Assembly: GCA_964645645.1 (NCBI GenBank)
Contig: CAZYBC010000003.1
Coordinates: forward strand, 15,404 to 79,403
From: CAZYBC01 sp964645645
GTDB taxonomy: Bacteria; Patescibacteriota; Microgenomatia; UBA1400; PJMF01
DNA: 64,000 nucleotides
Reading direction: 5' to 3'
A program made the position numbers and the translations under genes. Positions 27,321 to 36,850 of the stretch are shown here, piece after piece. Within the stretch, counting starts at the first letter, position 1, and each line of letters starts with the position of its first letter. The notes below the pieces were generated by a model. The model was given only the letters and a program-made list of their open reading frames with translations. It had not been told where the DNA came from and made no database searches.

Positions 27321-27464
27321 TTAGTGGAACAAAACATAAGCGTAAGTGCCAAGAAAAATGGCAATGGCTATGTGTAAAACAACCGGAATTGGCCATATTG
27401 CAATCGCAATGCAGCCGCCTAAAAGAACTATTAACATTACTAAAACTTTAGTTTTATATTTCAT
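27321..27464 (-). CDS. 47-residue two-helix membrane protein
   Basis: A short frame, MKYKTKVLVMLIVLLGGCIA... ending AYVLFH, with two hydrophobic segments (about 6-22 and 26-44) split by a proline-containing turn (WPIP). A strong GGAGG lies 5 nt before ATG 27464; an ATG directly upstream at 27467 is too close to it. A terminator follows 12 nt after the stop. Clean signals at both ends make this a real gene despite its size. No family is recognised. Confidence 0.75.
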   Translation of the reverse strand: MKYKTKVLVMLIVLLGGCIAIAIWPIPVVLHIAIAIFLGTYAYVLFH

Positions 27465-27467
27465 CAT

Positions 27468-27743
27468 ATCCTCCAAAAAAAACCACTAAATTTACAGACT
27501 TTCAGGCTCCTTTGTAGAGCCGACATTTAAGTCTGTAGATAAAATTACCAGCTGGATAGTAACTTTATTTACAGACCTAAATTCATCTGTTTTTATTAAA
27601 GAGCTTTTAGTTTAATTATTTTGCAATAAAATAACAAACTAAAATATTTAATACTCAATATTATAAGACATTAAACCATTTTTGTCAATAGTTATAGGAC
27701 GTAAACAAAAAAAATTCTATACAAACTAAACACCAATTCAAAC
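27468..27743. other. Non-coding gap upstream of the small membrane protein
   Basis: About 275 AT-rich bases with no supported ORF. CAGACTTTCAGGCTCC and GGAGCCGACATTTAAGTCTG-like stretches at about 27496-27540 are partly self-complementary (CAGACTT...AAGTCTG) and could form a leader or attenuator hairpin. Nothing else is recognised. Confidence 0.3.
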
Positions 27744-28481
27744 TTATTGTTTCCCCAAAATTCCAACTTGAGTATTCTCTAAATCTCTAACTAGCAACCA
27801 TCTGGGCGCAACTTGCTGATCTTCCACTTGAGCATAAAGATTTTTACCATGAGCTAAATAATATGGTAGTTCTGGAAAAAGCTTAATAGCCTGAGCATCC
27901 TGATAAATCATCTTAAAAACACTTTCTGGTGGATGCAAAACCAGCCTTGTTCCTAAACCCATCACTGCCAATTTTCTTATAGCTATATTAGAATCTTCAT
28001 CTTTTTCTAATTGCGTACAATCAAAAATACGATCACTGGCAATTTTTACTTTCAACATATAAACATGCAAATTGGGATTTTCACCAATTTTATAAGCATT
28101 AGGCATATTTGCTGTATATAAACCTTCCCCTAAAGTTGAACGTAAATAAGTGGTAATTGGTGAATTCTTATCAGAATTAAACAAATCATTTATCTGTGTT
28201 TGAGCCAACGGCTGATCAGCAGTTAAACCAGTACGGAAAATAATCAAATTTCCCTGATCATCTTCAAAAAATCCATCTTTTCTAAGTCTGAAATTAGGGA
28301 TTTCACCAGTCCATTGAAAATCTTTTAATAAAGGAATTTCATTAGCTGGCGTAAAATTTTTTTCTTGATTTGACTCTATTTGACTACTTAAATTTTTCGC
28401 AACACTAGATGAATTATCTGCTCCTCCCAAAGTAACCCTAGAAGAAAAATCAGGTTGAAGATAAGATTCTGTTGATGTCAT
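27744..28481 (-). CDS. Unknown protein with an ADP-ribosyltransferase-like pattern
   Basis: 245 residues, cytoplasmic. The first 70 residues are polar and likely disordered. The core has NLIIFRTGLTADQPLAQTQ, then LGEGLYTANMPNAYKIG, then NLHVYMLKVKIASDRIFD. The order R-x-G, a G-LYTA strand and a following helix recalls ART-like folds, in which a small binding pocket closes over NAD. This is a weak pattern match and no third catalytic residue is assigned. It lies just downstream of a helicase gene. Confidence 0.45.
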   Translation of the reverse strand: MTSTESYLQPDFSSRVTLGGADNSSSVAKNLSSQIESNQEKNFTPANEIPLLKDFQWTGEIPNFRLRKDGFFEDDQGNLIIFRTGLTADQPLAQTQINDLFNSDKNSPITTYLRSTLGEGLYTANMPNAYKIGENPNLHVYMLKVKIASDRIFDCTQLEKDEDSNIAIRKLAVMGLGTRLVLHPPESVFKMIYQDAQAIKLFPELPYYLAHGKNLYAQVEDQQVAPRWLLVRDLENTQVGILGKQ

Positions 28482-28495
28482 AGATCGAGATTTTA
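28482..28495 (-). promoter_or_regulatory. -10 box TAAAAT, leaderless start
   Basis: On the minus strand TAAAAT (28495-28490) is followed by CTCGATCT and ATG at 28481. Confidence 0.5.
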
Positions 28496-28572
28496 ATTAA
28501 TTAACTCATTTTTACTCTTTATATCTAACTTTAGCAAGACTTCAATAAAATATACTTAATCAATTCATCACG

Positions 28573-29739
28573 CTACCCAAAAATATAAAGTTCTTCCTGC
28601 GCCCTCGTTACCGCCGTATACAACCACCGCCGCCATTGTTGCTCATCAATCTGTTTAAAACGCTCTTCCAACAAAATCACGCGCTTAGCTTGACTGCCTT
28701 GAGCCTTGTGGACAGTGAGAGCATAACCAAAATCAAACAAATCACCTTTAACAGTTAAAGCTCGTTGCTGAGTAAAGTTAAGAGGTGAGGTGCTATTAAA
28801 TTGCTGACGAGCAATTAAACCAGTATAGTTTTGCTGTTCATCATCCATAGCAATTTCTGCTTCATACCAATTTTCATCCTTAGGTTTAATAGCAACCAGC
28901 GTACCCAGCATACCATTAAAAATGTGTTTAATATGATTGTTACGTAAACAAATAACTCGGTCATTTACTTGAGGAGATAGAGAAGTAAAACCTAAGGCTG
29001 TTCTGATAAAACTATTTAATTGCCGACGAGTATTGTTATAAGCACATAAGACCAAAGTATCTTGATTAAAACTACTCAATAGTGATTCTAAAATCTCTTG
29101 ATTATCAGATTCTTTACGAGAATATTTTTTAACGCCTTCACCATAATTATCAATTGGGATTAAGCCCTTCATTCTAGCTTCTATAGACAAAGCAATAATA
29201 GGGTTCTCTTGAGCTTGGCGATGAATTTTATCTAAAATTAAATCTGGTTTCTTCATTAAACTAAATTCACCATTAATTGGAGGAAGCTGGCCATGATCAC
29301 CAACAGCAATAATTGGTTTTTGATAAGCTAAAAGATGCTGCCAAATAGTTTGATCAACCATTGAGGCTTCATCAATAATAATCAAATCCTGATCTATTTT
29401 TTCTTTGGCTTGCCAACCCACAATTTCTTGTTGATTATTTAAAAGCGGCGAATAAATTAAAGCATGGATGGTACTGACACTGTCTTTAGCTTGAATAGCT
29501 TTAGCTTCATTTAAACGTTGATATAAAACTCGGCTAGCTTTACCGGTATAACTAACAAAAGCTACTTTAAGTTTAGGAAATTTGTCAGCCAATTGCTGAC
29601 GCAGAATAGCTAAAAGCGTAGTTTTTCCTGTCCCAGCATAACCACCTAAGGTAACGTAAGGCATGGAAACTTTGTCTTTAACATACCATTCTAAAAGATG
29701 ATCTAAGGCTTGTTGTTGATCAGCAGAAATTTCAAACAT
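28573..29739 (-). CDS. RecD/Pif1-like superfamily 1 DNA helicase
   Basis: About 388 residues. Walker A is TLGGYAGTGKTTLLAIL, Walker B LIIIDEASMVDQ, motif III AVGDHGQLPP, and the C-terminal UvrD_C_2 part has YALTVHKAQGSQAKRVILL and WLYTAVTRAQEELYI. These are the SF1B (RecD2/Pif1) motifs with 5'-3' polarity expected. It lacks the N-terminal extension of RecD2. ATG 29739 is preferred because TATAAT lies 7 nt before it; an ATG at 29748 overlaps that box. Both neighbours have ART-like patterns, suggesting a linked cassette. Confidence 0.88.
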   Translation of the reverse strand: MFEISADQQQALDHLLEWYVKDKVSMPYVTLGGYAGTGKTTLLAILRQQLADKFPKLKVAFVSYTGKASRVLYQRLNEAKAIQAKDSVSTIHALIYSPLLNNQQEIVGWQAKEKIDQDLIIIDEASMVDQTIWQHLLAYQKPIIAVGDHGQLPPINGEFSLMKKPDLILDKIHRQAQENPIIALSIEARMKGLIPIDNYGEGVKKYSRKESDNQEILESLLSSFNQDTLVLCAYNNTRRQLNSFIRTALGFTSLSPQVNDRVICLRNNHIKHIFNGMLGTLVAIKPKDENWYEAEIAMDDEQQNYTGLIARQQFNSTSPLNFTQQRALTVKGDLFDFGYALTVHKAQGSQAKRVILLEERFKQIDEQQWRRWLYTAVTRAQEELYIFG

Positions 29740-29752
29740 AAACTGCATTATA
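29740..29752 (-). promoter_or_regulatory. -10 box TATAAT deciding the helicase start
   Basis: On the minus strand TATAAT (29752-29747) is followed by GCAGTTT and ATG at 29739. The longer ATG at 29748 lies inside the box, so it is unlikely to be used. Confidence 0.6.
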
Positions 29753-29773
29753 AAGGATAATTAATCATCTCAT

Positions 29774-30391
29774 TCATTGACTAATTTTATAACAGCTTAT
29801 TGATGGCAAATATCCTTTATTTATCAATTCATTAAGTTTTTTGATATTTATTTCTTGATTTTTCCAGGTAGTGCCTTGTCCAATTAAATCAATAAAAATC
29901 CTAAAAATATTTTTTCCTTCTGCTTCTGCCATCTTAATCATAGCTGTCATTAAATCAGATACCTTAATAACTCTTAAAGTAGGCCTCTTCCTAATTTCTC
30001 CACTATAACCTGAATAAACAAAATTTAAAGCAGTATCAATATCAAAAGTCCAATGACTCCCCACATAACTAAGATCTCCACCATGATAAATCATGGTTTC
30101 TGACGGTAATTTAACAAATAAATCAAATAATTGTCCATTAGTAAAACCACCTGGATCTTTTTCTCCTGTAACGCTTTCTACAATCTTTGATATCAGCTCT
30201 AATGTCCTACTTTGTTCTTTTTCTGGAATCTGCAATGCTAATTTTAATAAATCTGGATTAATTAAAGGAATAGAAGCATACTCTCTATCTAGTTGCTCAT
30301 TTTTTAATCTTACTTGTTCCATTATCTTACTTAAATCAATACCAACAGATTCAGTAGAACTATTTTTTTGAATGTTTAAAGTTTCACCCAT
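29774..30391 (-). CDS. Unknown protein with an ADP-ribosyltransferase-like pattern
   Basis: 205 residues. A helical N-terminal half (about 1-95) is followed by PSETMIYHGGDLSYVGSHWTFDIDTALNFVYSGYSG and RPTLRVIKVSDL. The order YHGG, SHWTF and a helix beginning DTALNF resembles the H/R-S-T-x-A core of ART-type or toxin folds, but a catalytic Glu is not clear. It is 26 nt upstream of the helicase gene on the same strand. Function unknown; a toxin-like or nucleotide-binding role is only a suggestion. Confidence 0.45.
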   Translation of the reverse strand: MGETLNIQKNSSTESVGIDLSKIMEQVRLKNEQLDREYASIPLINPDLLKLALQIPEKEQSRTLELISKIVESVTGEKDPGGFTNGQLFDLFVKLPSETMIYHGGDLSYVGSHWTFDIDTALNFVYSGYSGEIRKRPTLRVIKVSDLMTAMIKMAEAEGKNIFRIFIDLIGQGTTWKNQEINIKKLNELINKGYLPSISCYKISQ

Positions 30392-30522
30392 ACATTGTTT
30401 CTAACATACTAAATATTAAATAACAATAAACTGCTAACAAAATTTAGATCTTAAGATAGTAATTAGTAAGATTATTGCATTGACAATTCAAACGGGTATA
30501 CAATAAAAAAAGAGGGATCTAT

Positions 30523-30891
30523 ATGCAAAAAATTCTTTTTATTGAAGACGATTTAATCTTTTTAAAAGCTTATGCTACTAAATTAAAAATGGAAGGTTTA
30601 GAAGTAACTGCTGTAGATAATTGTGATGAAGCTTTAGAGTTAATTAAAAAAGATTGCCCTGATCTTATTATTTTAGACATTATGCTAAAAGGCAAAAAAA
30701 ATGGCTTTGATTTTTTAGAGCTAGTTAAAGCTGATCCATGTTTATCTAAAATTCCAGTTATAGTTCTAACTAATTTAGATTCAGAAGAAAAAGTGGCAAA
30801 AGAAATTGGTGCAGTAGCTTACTTAACTAAAACCAAGACTGATCCTAAGTCTGTAAGCAATTATATCAAAAAAATATTATCTAAAAATTAA
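30523..30891 (+). CDS. Single-domain response regulator (receiver)
   Basis: 122 residues, receiver domain only. Acidic pocket IEDD (7-10), phospho-acceptor Asp52 in DLIILDIML, Thr in VIVLTNLDSE, and Lys in AYLTKTKTD. A Shine-Dalgarno GAGGG lies before the start. With no output domain it probably relays phosphate or controls a kinase by contact. It sits 43 nt before the large sensor kinase and mirrors a second receiver gene after it. Confidence 0.93.
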   Translation: MQKILFIEDDLIFLKAYATKLKMEGLEVTAVDNCDEALELIKKDCPDLIILDIMLKGKKNGFDFLELVKADPCLSKIPVIVLTNLDSEEKVAKEIGAVAYLTKTKTDPKSVSNYIKKILSKN

Positions 30892-30934
30892 TATTATTTT
30901 TAATGCCAAACATTAAAAAACAAAGGCTAGTAAT

Positions 30935-33900
30935 ATGAATTGGCAAAGATGGTTTAAATCAATTTTAATTTCTTTAATTATTTTTACTTTTATTTGCCAA
31001 ATACCACTAAACTTATTTAAAACTTATGCCAGCGAAAACAAGATTATCAAAGTGGGTGTTTATGAAAACAAACCCAAAGTTTATCGTGCTAACGATGGTA
31101 AAATTACCGGATTTTTTCCAGATGTTCTAAATTACATTGCTCAACAAGAAAATTGGCAATTGGAATATGTACATGGCACTTGGGAAGAAGGTTTAAATCA
31201 ATTAAAAAATGGTGAAATTGATCTAATGGTTGATGTTGCTATCTCTCCAGAAAGACAAGTGGAATTTGATTTTACTAACGAGACTGTGTTAAATAGCTGG
31301 GCAGTTATTTGTGTTAAAAATAATTCTAAAATAAAATCATTTTCTGATTTGGAAGGTAAAAAAATTGGTATTTTAAAATCAAGTGTCTATTTACAAGGTC
31401 CTCAATCAATTACTTACTACTTAAAATCATTTGGCATCAATGCTGAATTTATTTACGTTGATGAATATTCTCAACTTTGCAAATTATTAGAAGAAGATAA
31501 AATTGATGCAGCAGTGGTTAGCAGAATTTTTGCTCTATATAATGCTAAAAATTATCAAAATATCAAACAAACAGATCTTGTTTTTAATCCAACAGAATTA
31601 CGCTTTGCCCTTAATAAAAATAATCCCGATAACCCTTATTTAATTGAACGACTCGATTATTGGGTAAAAAAAATTAAGAATAAAGAAACTTATTATCAAT
31701 TATTAAAAAAATATAATTTAGAAGAAGTAGAGATCATTAAAAAAATTCCACCTGTTTGGTTATTTTATGTCTTGCCAATCTTAATAGTTATTTTAACTGG
31801 CCTAATCATTACTATCATTTTGATTAGACGTTCTAAAAATATTGCTTTAAAAAAATGGAAATCTAGTGAAAAAAAGTTTCAATCTTTGTATGAATCAATG
31901 GATGAACTGATTGCAATTCATGAAATTATCAACGATAAACATGGTCAAGCCATTGATTACAAAATTATTGAATGTAATAAGGCTTACAATCAATTAACCC
32001 ATTTATCACGTGCCAAAGTAATTGGCCAATTAGCCTCAAAGCTTTATAAAATTAACCCACCGCCTTTTTTATCTTTTTTTGCTAATGTAGCTAAAACTGG
32101 CAAACCAGGACATTTTGAATATTATTCTCCAGATTTGAATCAACACTTATATGTCTCTGTTTTTTCGCCAGCCCCAGGGATATTCGGAACAATTATAAGT
32201 AACATGTCAGAACTCAAACAAATGGAACAGTCTTTAAAAATAGAACGTGACCGTGCTGAACTTTATTTAAATACCGTTGAAACTATTATCGTAGCCTTAG
32301 ACAAAGATGGAAAGATTATTTCGATTAATCGTAAAGGCTACGAGCTATTAGGCTATAAAAAGGATGAATTAATTGGTCAATCCTGGTTTGAAACTTGTTT
32401 ACTACAACCTGAAGGAAAAGAGAAAGTTTATCCTGTTTTTAAAAAATTAGTCACTGGTAAAGGCAAAAATGTTGAATTTTTTGAAAATAAAATAATTACC
32501 AAAAATGGAGAAATTAAACTAATTTCTTGGCATAACGCACTATTGCGTGATAAAAACAAAAAAATTATTGGCACATTAAGTTCTGGCAACAACATTACTG
32601 TCCAAAAACAAGTTCAAGAAAAACTGATTCAAAGTGAACAGAAATTTGCTACTATTTTTGCCACTTCAACATATGCTATTACGATTACTCAATTAGCAGA
32701 TGGTAGTTTTATTGATGTTAATGATGCTTATGTAAAACTAACTGGCTTTACTAAAAAAGAAACTCTGTTTAATTCATCAATCAGCCTAAAACTTTGGGCA
32801 AATCCAAAAGATAGAAAAACAGTAGTCAGTGACCTCCAAAAAGGTAAACCTGTTATTAACCGAGAATTTCTTTTTAAAATCAAAGATGGCTCTTTAATAA
32901 ATGGTTTATTTTCTGCTCGAATTATTAGTATTAATAACCAGCCATTCATCATGTCCAGCATTGCAGATATTACCGAACTAAAACAAGCAGAACAAAAAAT
33001 CATAGAAACTAAAGACAGAGAGCATGCTATTTTAACAAGCATAGGCGACGCGGTTTTTGCAATAGACACCAAAGGGATAATTTTATTATTTAATAAAATG
33101 GCTGAAAAACTTAGTGGCATTAGTACTGATCAAGCTATTGGGAACCATTATTCTAAAATTGTAAAATTTATAAAAAAGAACAGTAATATTGTTGGGGATA
33201 ATTTTATCAATCAAGCATTAGAAGAAGATAAAATTACGGCCATGGCTAATGATACTATGCTACTAAAATCAGATGGCAGTGAAATTCCCGTAGCAGATTC
33301 AGCTGCCCCAATCAAAGATATCAATGGCAAAATAATTGGCTGTGTTGTAGTTTTTCGTGATGTAAGCAAAGATTATGAGCTTAACAAAACCAAATCAGAG
33401 TTTGTGTCAATTGTTTCTCATGAATTACGTGCTCCATTAGGTATTATTAAAGCCTTTAATTCAATGATTTTTGATGGTGATTATGGACCAATTAATCCTC
33501 AACTTAAAGAACCATTATCCGAAATTAAAAATTCAACCGACCACTTAGCTTCCTTAGTTAATGATATTTTAAATGTTTCTAGACTTGAATCTGGTAAACT
33601 ATCACTAAAACTCTCTAAGTTTGATCCTCAAAAATTAATTAATGAAGCCGTAAAAAATTTTACCACTGTGGTAAATAAAAAAGTAAATTTAAAAACAGGC
33701 AAATTAAACCAATCAATGATTGAAGCAGATCAAGATAAATTTTTGATTATTTTAAATAACTTACTAAGCAACGCTGTTAAATTTACTAATAAAGGAAGTA
33801 TTACTGTCAAATCAGAAGCCGTTGGTAAATTTGTTAACTTTATAATTACTGATACAGGCATTGGCATTAAATCCATTAATCAAAAAAATATTTTTGGGAA

Positions 33901-34063
33901 ATTCCAACAAATTATTGAAAGTGAATCTGGCAAACCTCCAGGGACTGGTTTGGGTTTGTATATTAGCAAACAGTTGGTTGAAAAAATGGGAGGTAAAATT
34001 TGGCTGGAATCATCAATCCCTGGAAAAGGCAGTACTTTTATCTTCTCTCTTCCAAAAGCATAA
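30935..34063 (+). CDS. Sensor histidine kinase with solute-binding and multiple PAS domains
   Basis: 1042 residues. Signal anchor at about 9-28; a family-3 solute-binding domain at about 38-265 (IIKVGVYENKPKVY..., GFFPDVLNYIA, DLMVDVAISPER); a second transmembrane helix at about 275-297; then four PAS-like units between about 310 and 815. HisKA has His829 in SIVSHELRAPLGIIK. HATPase_c has LNNLLSNAVKFTNKG, DTGIGI and GTGLGLYISK. No receiver is fused. The layout resembles BvgS/EvgS-type kinases that sense amino acids or similar small molecules outside the cell. Receiver proteins flank it on both sides and are the likely partners. Confidence 0.93.
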   Translation: MNWQRWFKSILISLIIFTFICQIPLNLFKTYASENKIIKVGVYENKPKVYRANDGKITGFFPDVLNYIAQQENWQLEYVHGTWEEGLNQLKNGEIDLMVDVAISPERQVEFDFTNETVLNSWAVICVKNNSKIKSFSDLEGKKIGILKSSVYLQGPQSITYYLKSFGINAEFIYVDEYSQLCKLLEEDKIDAAVVSRIFALYNAKNYQNIKQTDLVFNPTELRFALNKNNPDNPYLIERLDYWVKKIKNKETYYQLLKKYNLEEVEIIKKIPPVWLFYVLPILIVILTGLIITIILIRRSKNIALKKWKSSEKKFQSLYESMDELIAIHEIINDKHGQAIDYKIIECNKAYNQLTHLSRAKVIGQLASKLYKINPPPFLSFFANVAKTGKPGHFEYYSPDLNQHLYVSVFSPAPGIFGTIISNMSELKQMEQSLKIERDRAELYLNTVETIIVALDKDGKIISINRKGYELLGYKKDELIGQSWFETCLLQPEGKEKVYPVFKKLVTGKGKNVEFFENKIITKNGEIKLISWHNALLRDKNKKIIGTLSSGNNITVQKQVQEKLIQSEQKFATIFATSTYAITITQLADGSFIDVNDAYVKLTGFTKKETLFNSSISLKLWANPKDRKTVVSDLQKGKPVINREFLFKIKDGSLINGLFSARIISINNQPFIMSSIADITELKQAEQKIIETKDREHAILTSIGDAVFAIDTKGIILLFNKMAEKLSGISTDQAIGNHYSKIVKFIKKNSNIVGDNFINQALEEDKITAMANDTMLLKSDGSEIPVADSAAPIKDINGKIIGCVVVFRDVSKDYELNKTKSEFVSIVSHELRAPLGIIKAFNSMIFDGDYGPINPQLKEPLSEIKNSTDHLASLVNDILNVSRLESGKLSLKLSKFDPQKLINEAVKNFTTVVNKKVNLKTGKLNQSMIEADQDKFLIILNNLLSNAVKFTNKGSITVKSEAVGKFVNFIITDTGIGIKSINQKNIFGKFQQIIESESGKPPGTGLGLYISKQLVEKMGGKIWLESSIPGKGSTFIFSLPKA

Positions 34064-34086
34064 ATAAATATGTCATAATAAATTTA

Positions 34087-34509
34087 ATGTCAAAAATTCT
34101 TATTGTTGATGACGATTTAGTTTATATTAGAATCTATCAATTAAAACTAAAAAATGATGGTTATGATGTGGAAATTGCTAATGATGGGGAAGAAGCCTTA
34201 CTCAAAGTTGAGACTTTTAAACCAGATCTGATTTTATTAGATATTATGATGCCTAAAATTGATGGCTTTGAAGTTTTAAAACAACTTAAAAAAAATTCTG
34301 CAACCAAAAATATTCCCGTTATTATGCTCACTAACTTGGGCGGAGATGAAGCTAACATTCTAAAAGGTATTGATTTGGGAGCAGTTTCTTATTTAATTAA
34401 ATCTGCTTATACACCAAAAGAAGTTGTCCAAAAAATCAAAGAAATCTTAGCTGCTTATGCTCCAGAAATACCTAAAGTTAAAACGGTGATGAAAAAATTA
34501 GAATTTTAA
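34087..34509 (+). CDS. Single-domain response regulator (receiver)
   Basis: 140 residues from ATG 34087. Acidic pocket VDDD (7-10), Asp52 in DLILLDIMMPKIDG, Thr in VIMLTNLGGDE, and Lys in SYLIKSAYT. A helical C-terminal tail of about 20 residues follows. It lies 23 nt after the kinase gene and has no DNA-binding domain. Together with the receiver before the kinase it suggests a branched or competing phosphorelay. Confidence 0.92.
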   Translation: MSKILIVDDDLVYIRIYQLKLKNDGYDVEIANDGEEALLKVETFKPDLILLDIMMPKIDGFEVLKQLKKNSATKNIPVIMLTNLGGDEANILKGIDLGAVSYLIKSAYTPKEVVQKIKEILAAYAPEIPKVKTVMKKLEF

Positions 34510-34731
34510 ATAATTATCATTTTCCTGGCAAAAACCCATATATCTGTTATAATGTTAATATTGTACGACATAAATATACAGTTACCCATGGGGTAAAATT
34601 TTAATAACTTCAAGAAAATTTTCTTCTAGACATAAAAATATAACTGTACTACACAGTTTTTTAGCATATTTATCACGCATAATAAATTTAATCTCAACTT
34701 TTTTTATTAAGTTATTTTAGGAAAAATTAAC
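34510..34731. other. Intergenic region with an 8-bp long-range inverted repeat
   Basis: About 220 bases with no ORF. TACAGTTA (34577-34584) and TAACTGTA (34641-34648) enclose a short ACCCATGGGGT palindrome and an AGAAAATTTTCT palindrome. A Shine-Dalgarno-like AGGAAAAA precedes ATG 34732. It may be a leader or operator region for the ATP-grasp gene. Confidence 0.35.
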
Positions 34732-35793
34732 ATGCAAGCTTTCATCTATTCTAGATTTACCCCCAATGGCCTTATAAAAGGTCAAAATATTAGTAGCAGT
34801 ACTAAAATCGCTTTACAAGAAGCTGAAAAACTTGGTGTAACTTGGGAAACTATTCCCAATACAAAAATTATTAAACTTCAATTAGCAGATAAAATTCATT
34901 TTTTTCATCATCAAATTCCAACTAATACCAAAGCTATTAGTTTATTTGCTTGTAGCAAAACTAATACTAAAAGTTTTTTACAACTAAATAATATCTCTAC
35001 CGCCAAAGGTTTTACGATTTATAAAAATGATCCCCAAGAATATTGGCAAGAAATTTTTGACTGCTTAACTAAACCTTTAGTTATTAAACCCACCCATGGA
35101 AGTCATGGCGATGGCGTTATTATTGGCATTAACAAATTTGAAAGATATCAAAAAATTATTAGTAAAATGTTAGAAAAAATTATTGATGAACAAACTGGTG
35201 TTTTAGTAGAAGAAATGTTTCAAAATGCCAAAGAGTTTAGAATTTTAACAACCAAAAAACAAGTAATTGGCATTACCCATAGAATGCCGGCTAATGTCAT
35301 TGGCGATGGTTTAGCCACTATTGAAGAACTTATTAAAGAAAAAAACAATGATCCTAGAAGAGGTGATAAATGGTCTGATGGGACAACTTTATTAAAAATT
35401 AAAATTAATAAAACTTTATTGAAATATTTAGAAAAACAACATAAATCTCTAACTTATATTCCTCAAAAAAATGAACAAATTTTTTTAAGAAAAGTGTCTA
35501 ATTTATCCCAAGGAGGGGATAGCTTTGATTTTACAGATCAAGCTCATCCCAGTGTTAAAGAAATTGCCCTTAAAGCAATCAATGCCCTTCCTGAATTAAA
35601 TTTTGCAGGCATTGATTTTATGACCCGTGATATTACAAAAGAACAAAATCCAGAAGATTATATTATTGCTGAAATAAATGATTCTCCAGGTTTTGATATG
35701 CATGATTATCCTTATGAAGGCATCAATCGCCATGCAGCTAGAGCATTTATCAATTTAATTTTTCCGGAATTAGTTAATGTTAATTATGTTTAA
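34732..35793 (+). CDS. ATP-grasp ligase related to cyanophycin synthetase and GshAB
   Basis: 353 residues. ATP-grasp motifs: KPLVIKPTHGSHGDGVIIGI (phosphate loop), VLVEEMFQNAKEFRIL, a central KKQVIGITHRMPANVIGDGLATIEELI typical of cyanophycin-synthetase/GshAB-type enzymes, and the metal-binding AEINDSPGFDMHDYP. These enzymes join an amino acid or peptide to a carboxylate using ATP. The polymerising Mur-like half of cyanophycin synthetase is absent, so the product is unknown. Confidence 0.82.
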   Translation: MQAFIYSRFTPNGLIKGQNISSSTKIALQEAEKLGVTWETIPNTKIIKLQLADKIHFFHHQIPTNTKAISLFACSKTNTKSFLQLNNISTAKGFTIYKNDPQEYWQEIFDCLTKPLVIKPTHGSHGDGVIIGINKFERYQKIISKMLEKIIDEQTGVLVEEMFQNAKEFRILTTKKQVIGITHRMPANVIGDGLATIEELIKEKNNDPRRGDKWSDGTTLLKIKINKTLLKYLEKQHKSLTYIPQKNEQIFLRKVSNLSQGGDSFDFTDQAHPSVKEIALKAINALPELNFAGIDFMTRDITKEQNPEDYIIAEINDSPGFDMHDYPYEGINRHAARAFINLIFPELVNVNYV

Positions 35794-35799
35794 TTAGGC

Positions 35800-36801
35800 C
35801 TAGTTAGGTTTAATCACAAAGGGATAAGTAAAACTTTCGCCTGGCAAAAGATAAACTTTTTCTATTGCTTGTAAATCTTTTTCATATTCGTGATGAGTTT
35901 GTAAAACTTTTTCGATTGTGCTTTCTTGATACAAATCAAAATCATGCATGAACTTAAACAAATGCAAAGACACTAAAACTTTAGGATGAAGATCGCGAAG
36001 ATTATAAGGATGAAGCATAATATTACCCAACAAAATATCAAAATCTTTCATTGCATAAACTTGCGCTTGTTCAGCTTTATTTTTAAAATCTCGGCCATCG
36101 CCGGTATGTAATAATTTAAACCCATCTACTTCAATTAAATACCAAGCTCCTTCTGCAAAATTACCATCACCACGATGATCGGTATGATAAGCAGTAATTT
36201 TCACTGAATTAATTGTTTTTGTTTCTCCGCTAGCTAGTTTAATAATATTATCTGGTTTTTTACCATTGAAAAAAAACTGATCAGAAAAAACCACTTTTTT
36301 ATTTTGTGCCAAAGCTTTATTAAGCAACACGGCATCAAAATGGTCGCCATCAGCATGAGTAACAATAAAAATATCAGCTAAATCAGCTAACTGATTATGA
36401 GCCATAGAAAAAGGCAAGTTAGCAGTATCAATGGCAATCGTTTGACCGGATGTTTTAATTACTACTCCCATATTTAACAAACTCCAAATCTTAATCTTGC
36501 CTGGCTCTATAGTAGTATTTTTAATTTCTTCAATCGCTTTCTTAACTCTTAAATCTGCTAATTTTCTTTGTTTAGCATACCAATAAAAATATAATTTTGG
36601 AGTTGTGGCAGGTAAACCATCAGCCACAAAATTAGCATATTCTTTAACCAAATTTAAGCGAACTTCATCCAAAATTAAAGGCTGAGATTGATTAACTTTT
36701 TGATGAAACTTCTTAACTTGGGGAGGATTATAAAAATAAAAGATCAAAAGCAAAAGCGCAAGAAATATAACAATAATGACATCATTAAGATATTTTTTCA
36801 C
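35800..36801 (-). CDS. Membrane-anchored metallo-beta-lactamase-fold hydrolase
   Basis: 333 residues with an N-terminal anchor (about 5-25, DVIIVIFLALLLLIFYFYN). The MBL core has VTHADGDHFDAVL (HxDxDH), a later DHRGDGNFAEG, KLLHTGDGRDF and a C-terminal histidine in LVSLHLFK. It resembles UlaG-type hydrolases. The predicted topology puts the catalytic domain outside the membrane. The start codon is GTG with TATACT 7 nt upstream. Substrate unknown. Confidence 0.85.
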   Translation of the reverse strand: MKKYLNDVIIVIFLALLLLIFYFYNPPQVKKFHQKVNQSQPLILDEVRLNLVKEYANFVADGLPATTPKLYFYWYAKQRKLADLRVKKAIEEIKNTTIEPGKIKIWSLLNMGVVIKTSGQTIAIDTANLPFSMAHNQLADLADIFIVTHADGDHFDAVLLNKALAQNKKVVFSDQFFFNGKKPDNIIKLASGETKTINSVKITAYHTDHRGDGNFAEGAWYLIEVDGFKLLHTGDGRDFKNKAEQAQVYAMKDFDILLGNIMLHPYNLRDLHPKVLVSLHLFKFMHDFDLYQESTIEKVLQTHHEYEKDLQAIEKVYLLPGESFTYPFVIKPN

Positions 36802-36814
36802 TAATAAAAGTATA
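36802..36814 (-). promoter_or_regulatory. -10 box TATACT, leaderless GTG start
   Basis: On the minus strand TATACT (36814-36809) is followed by TTTATTA and GTG at 36801. Confidence 0.5.
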
Positions 36815-36850
36815 GCATTTTGATCAGCTTTTGTGAGGCTTTATCCTTAA

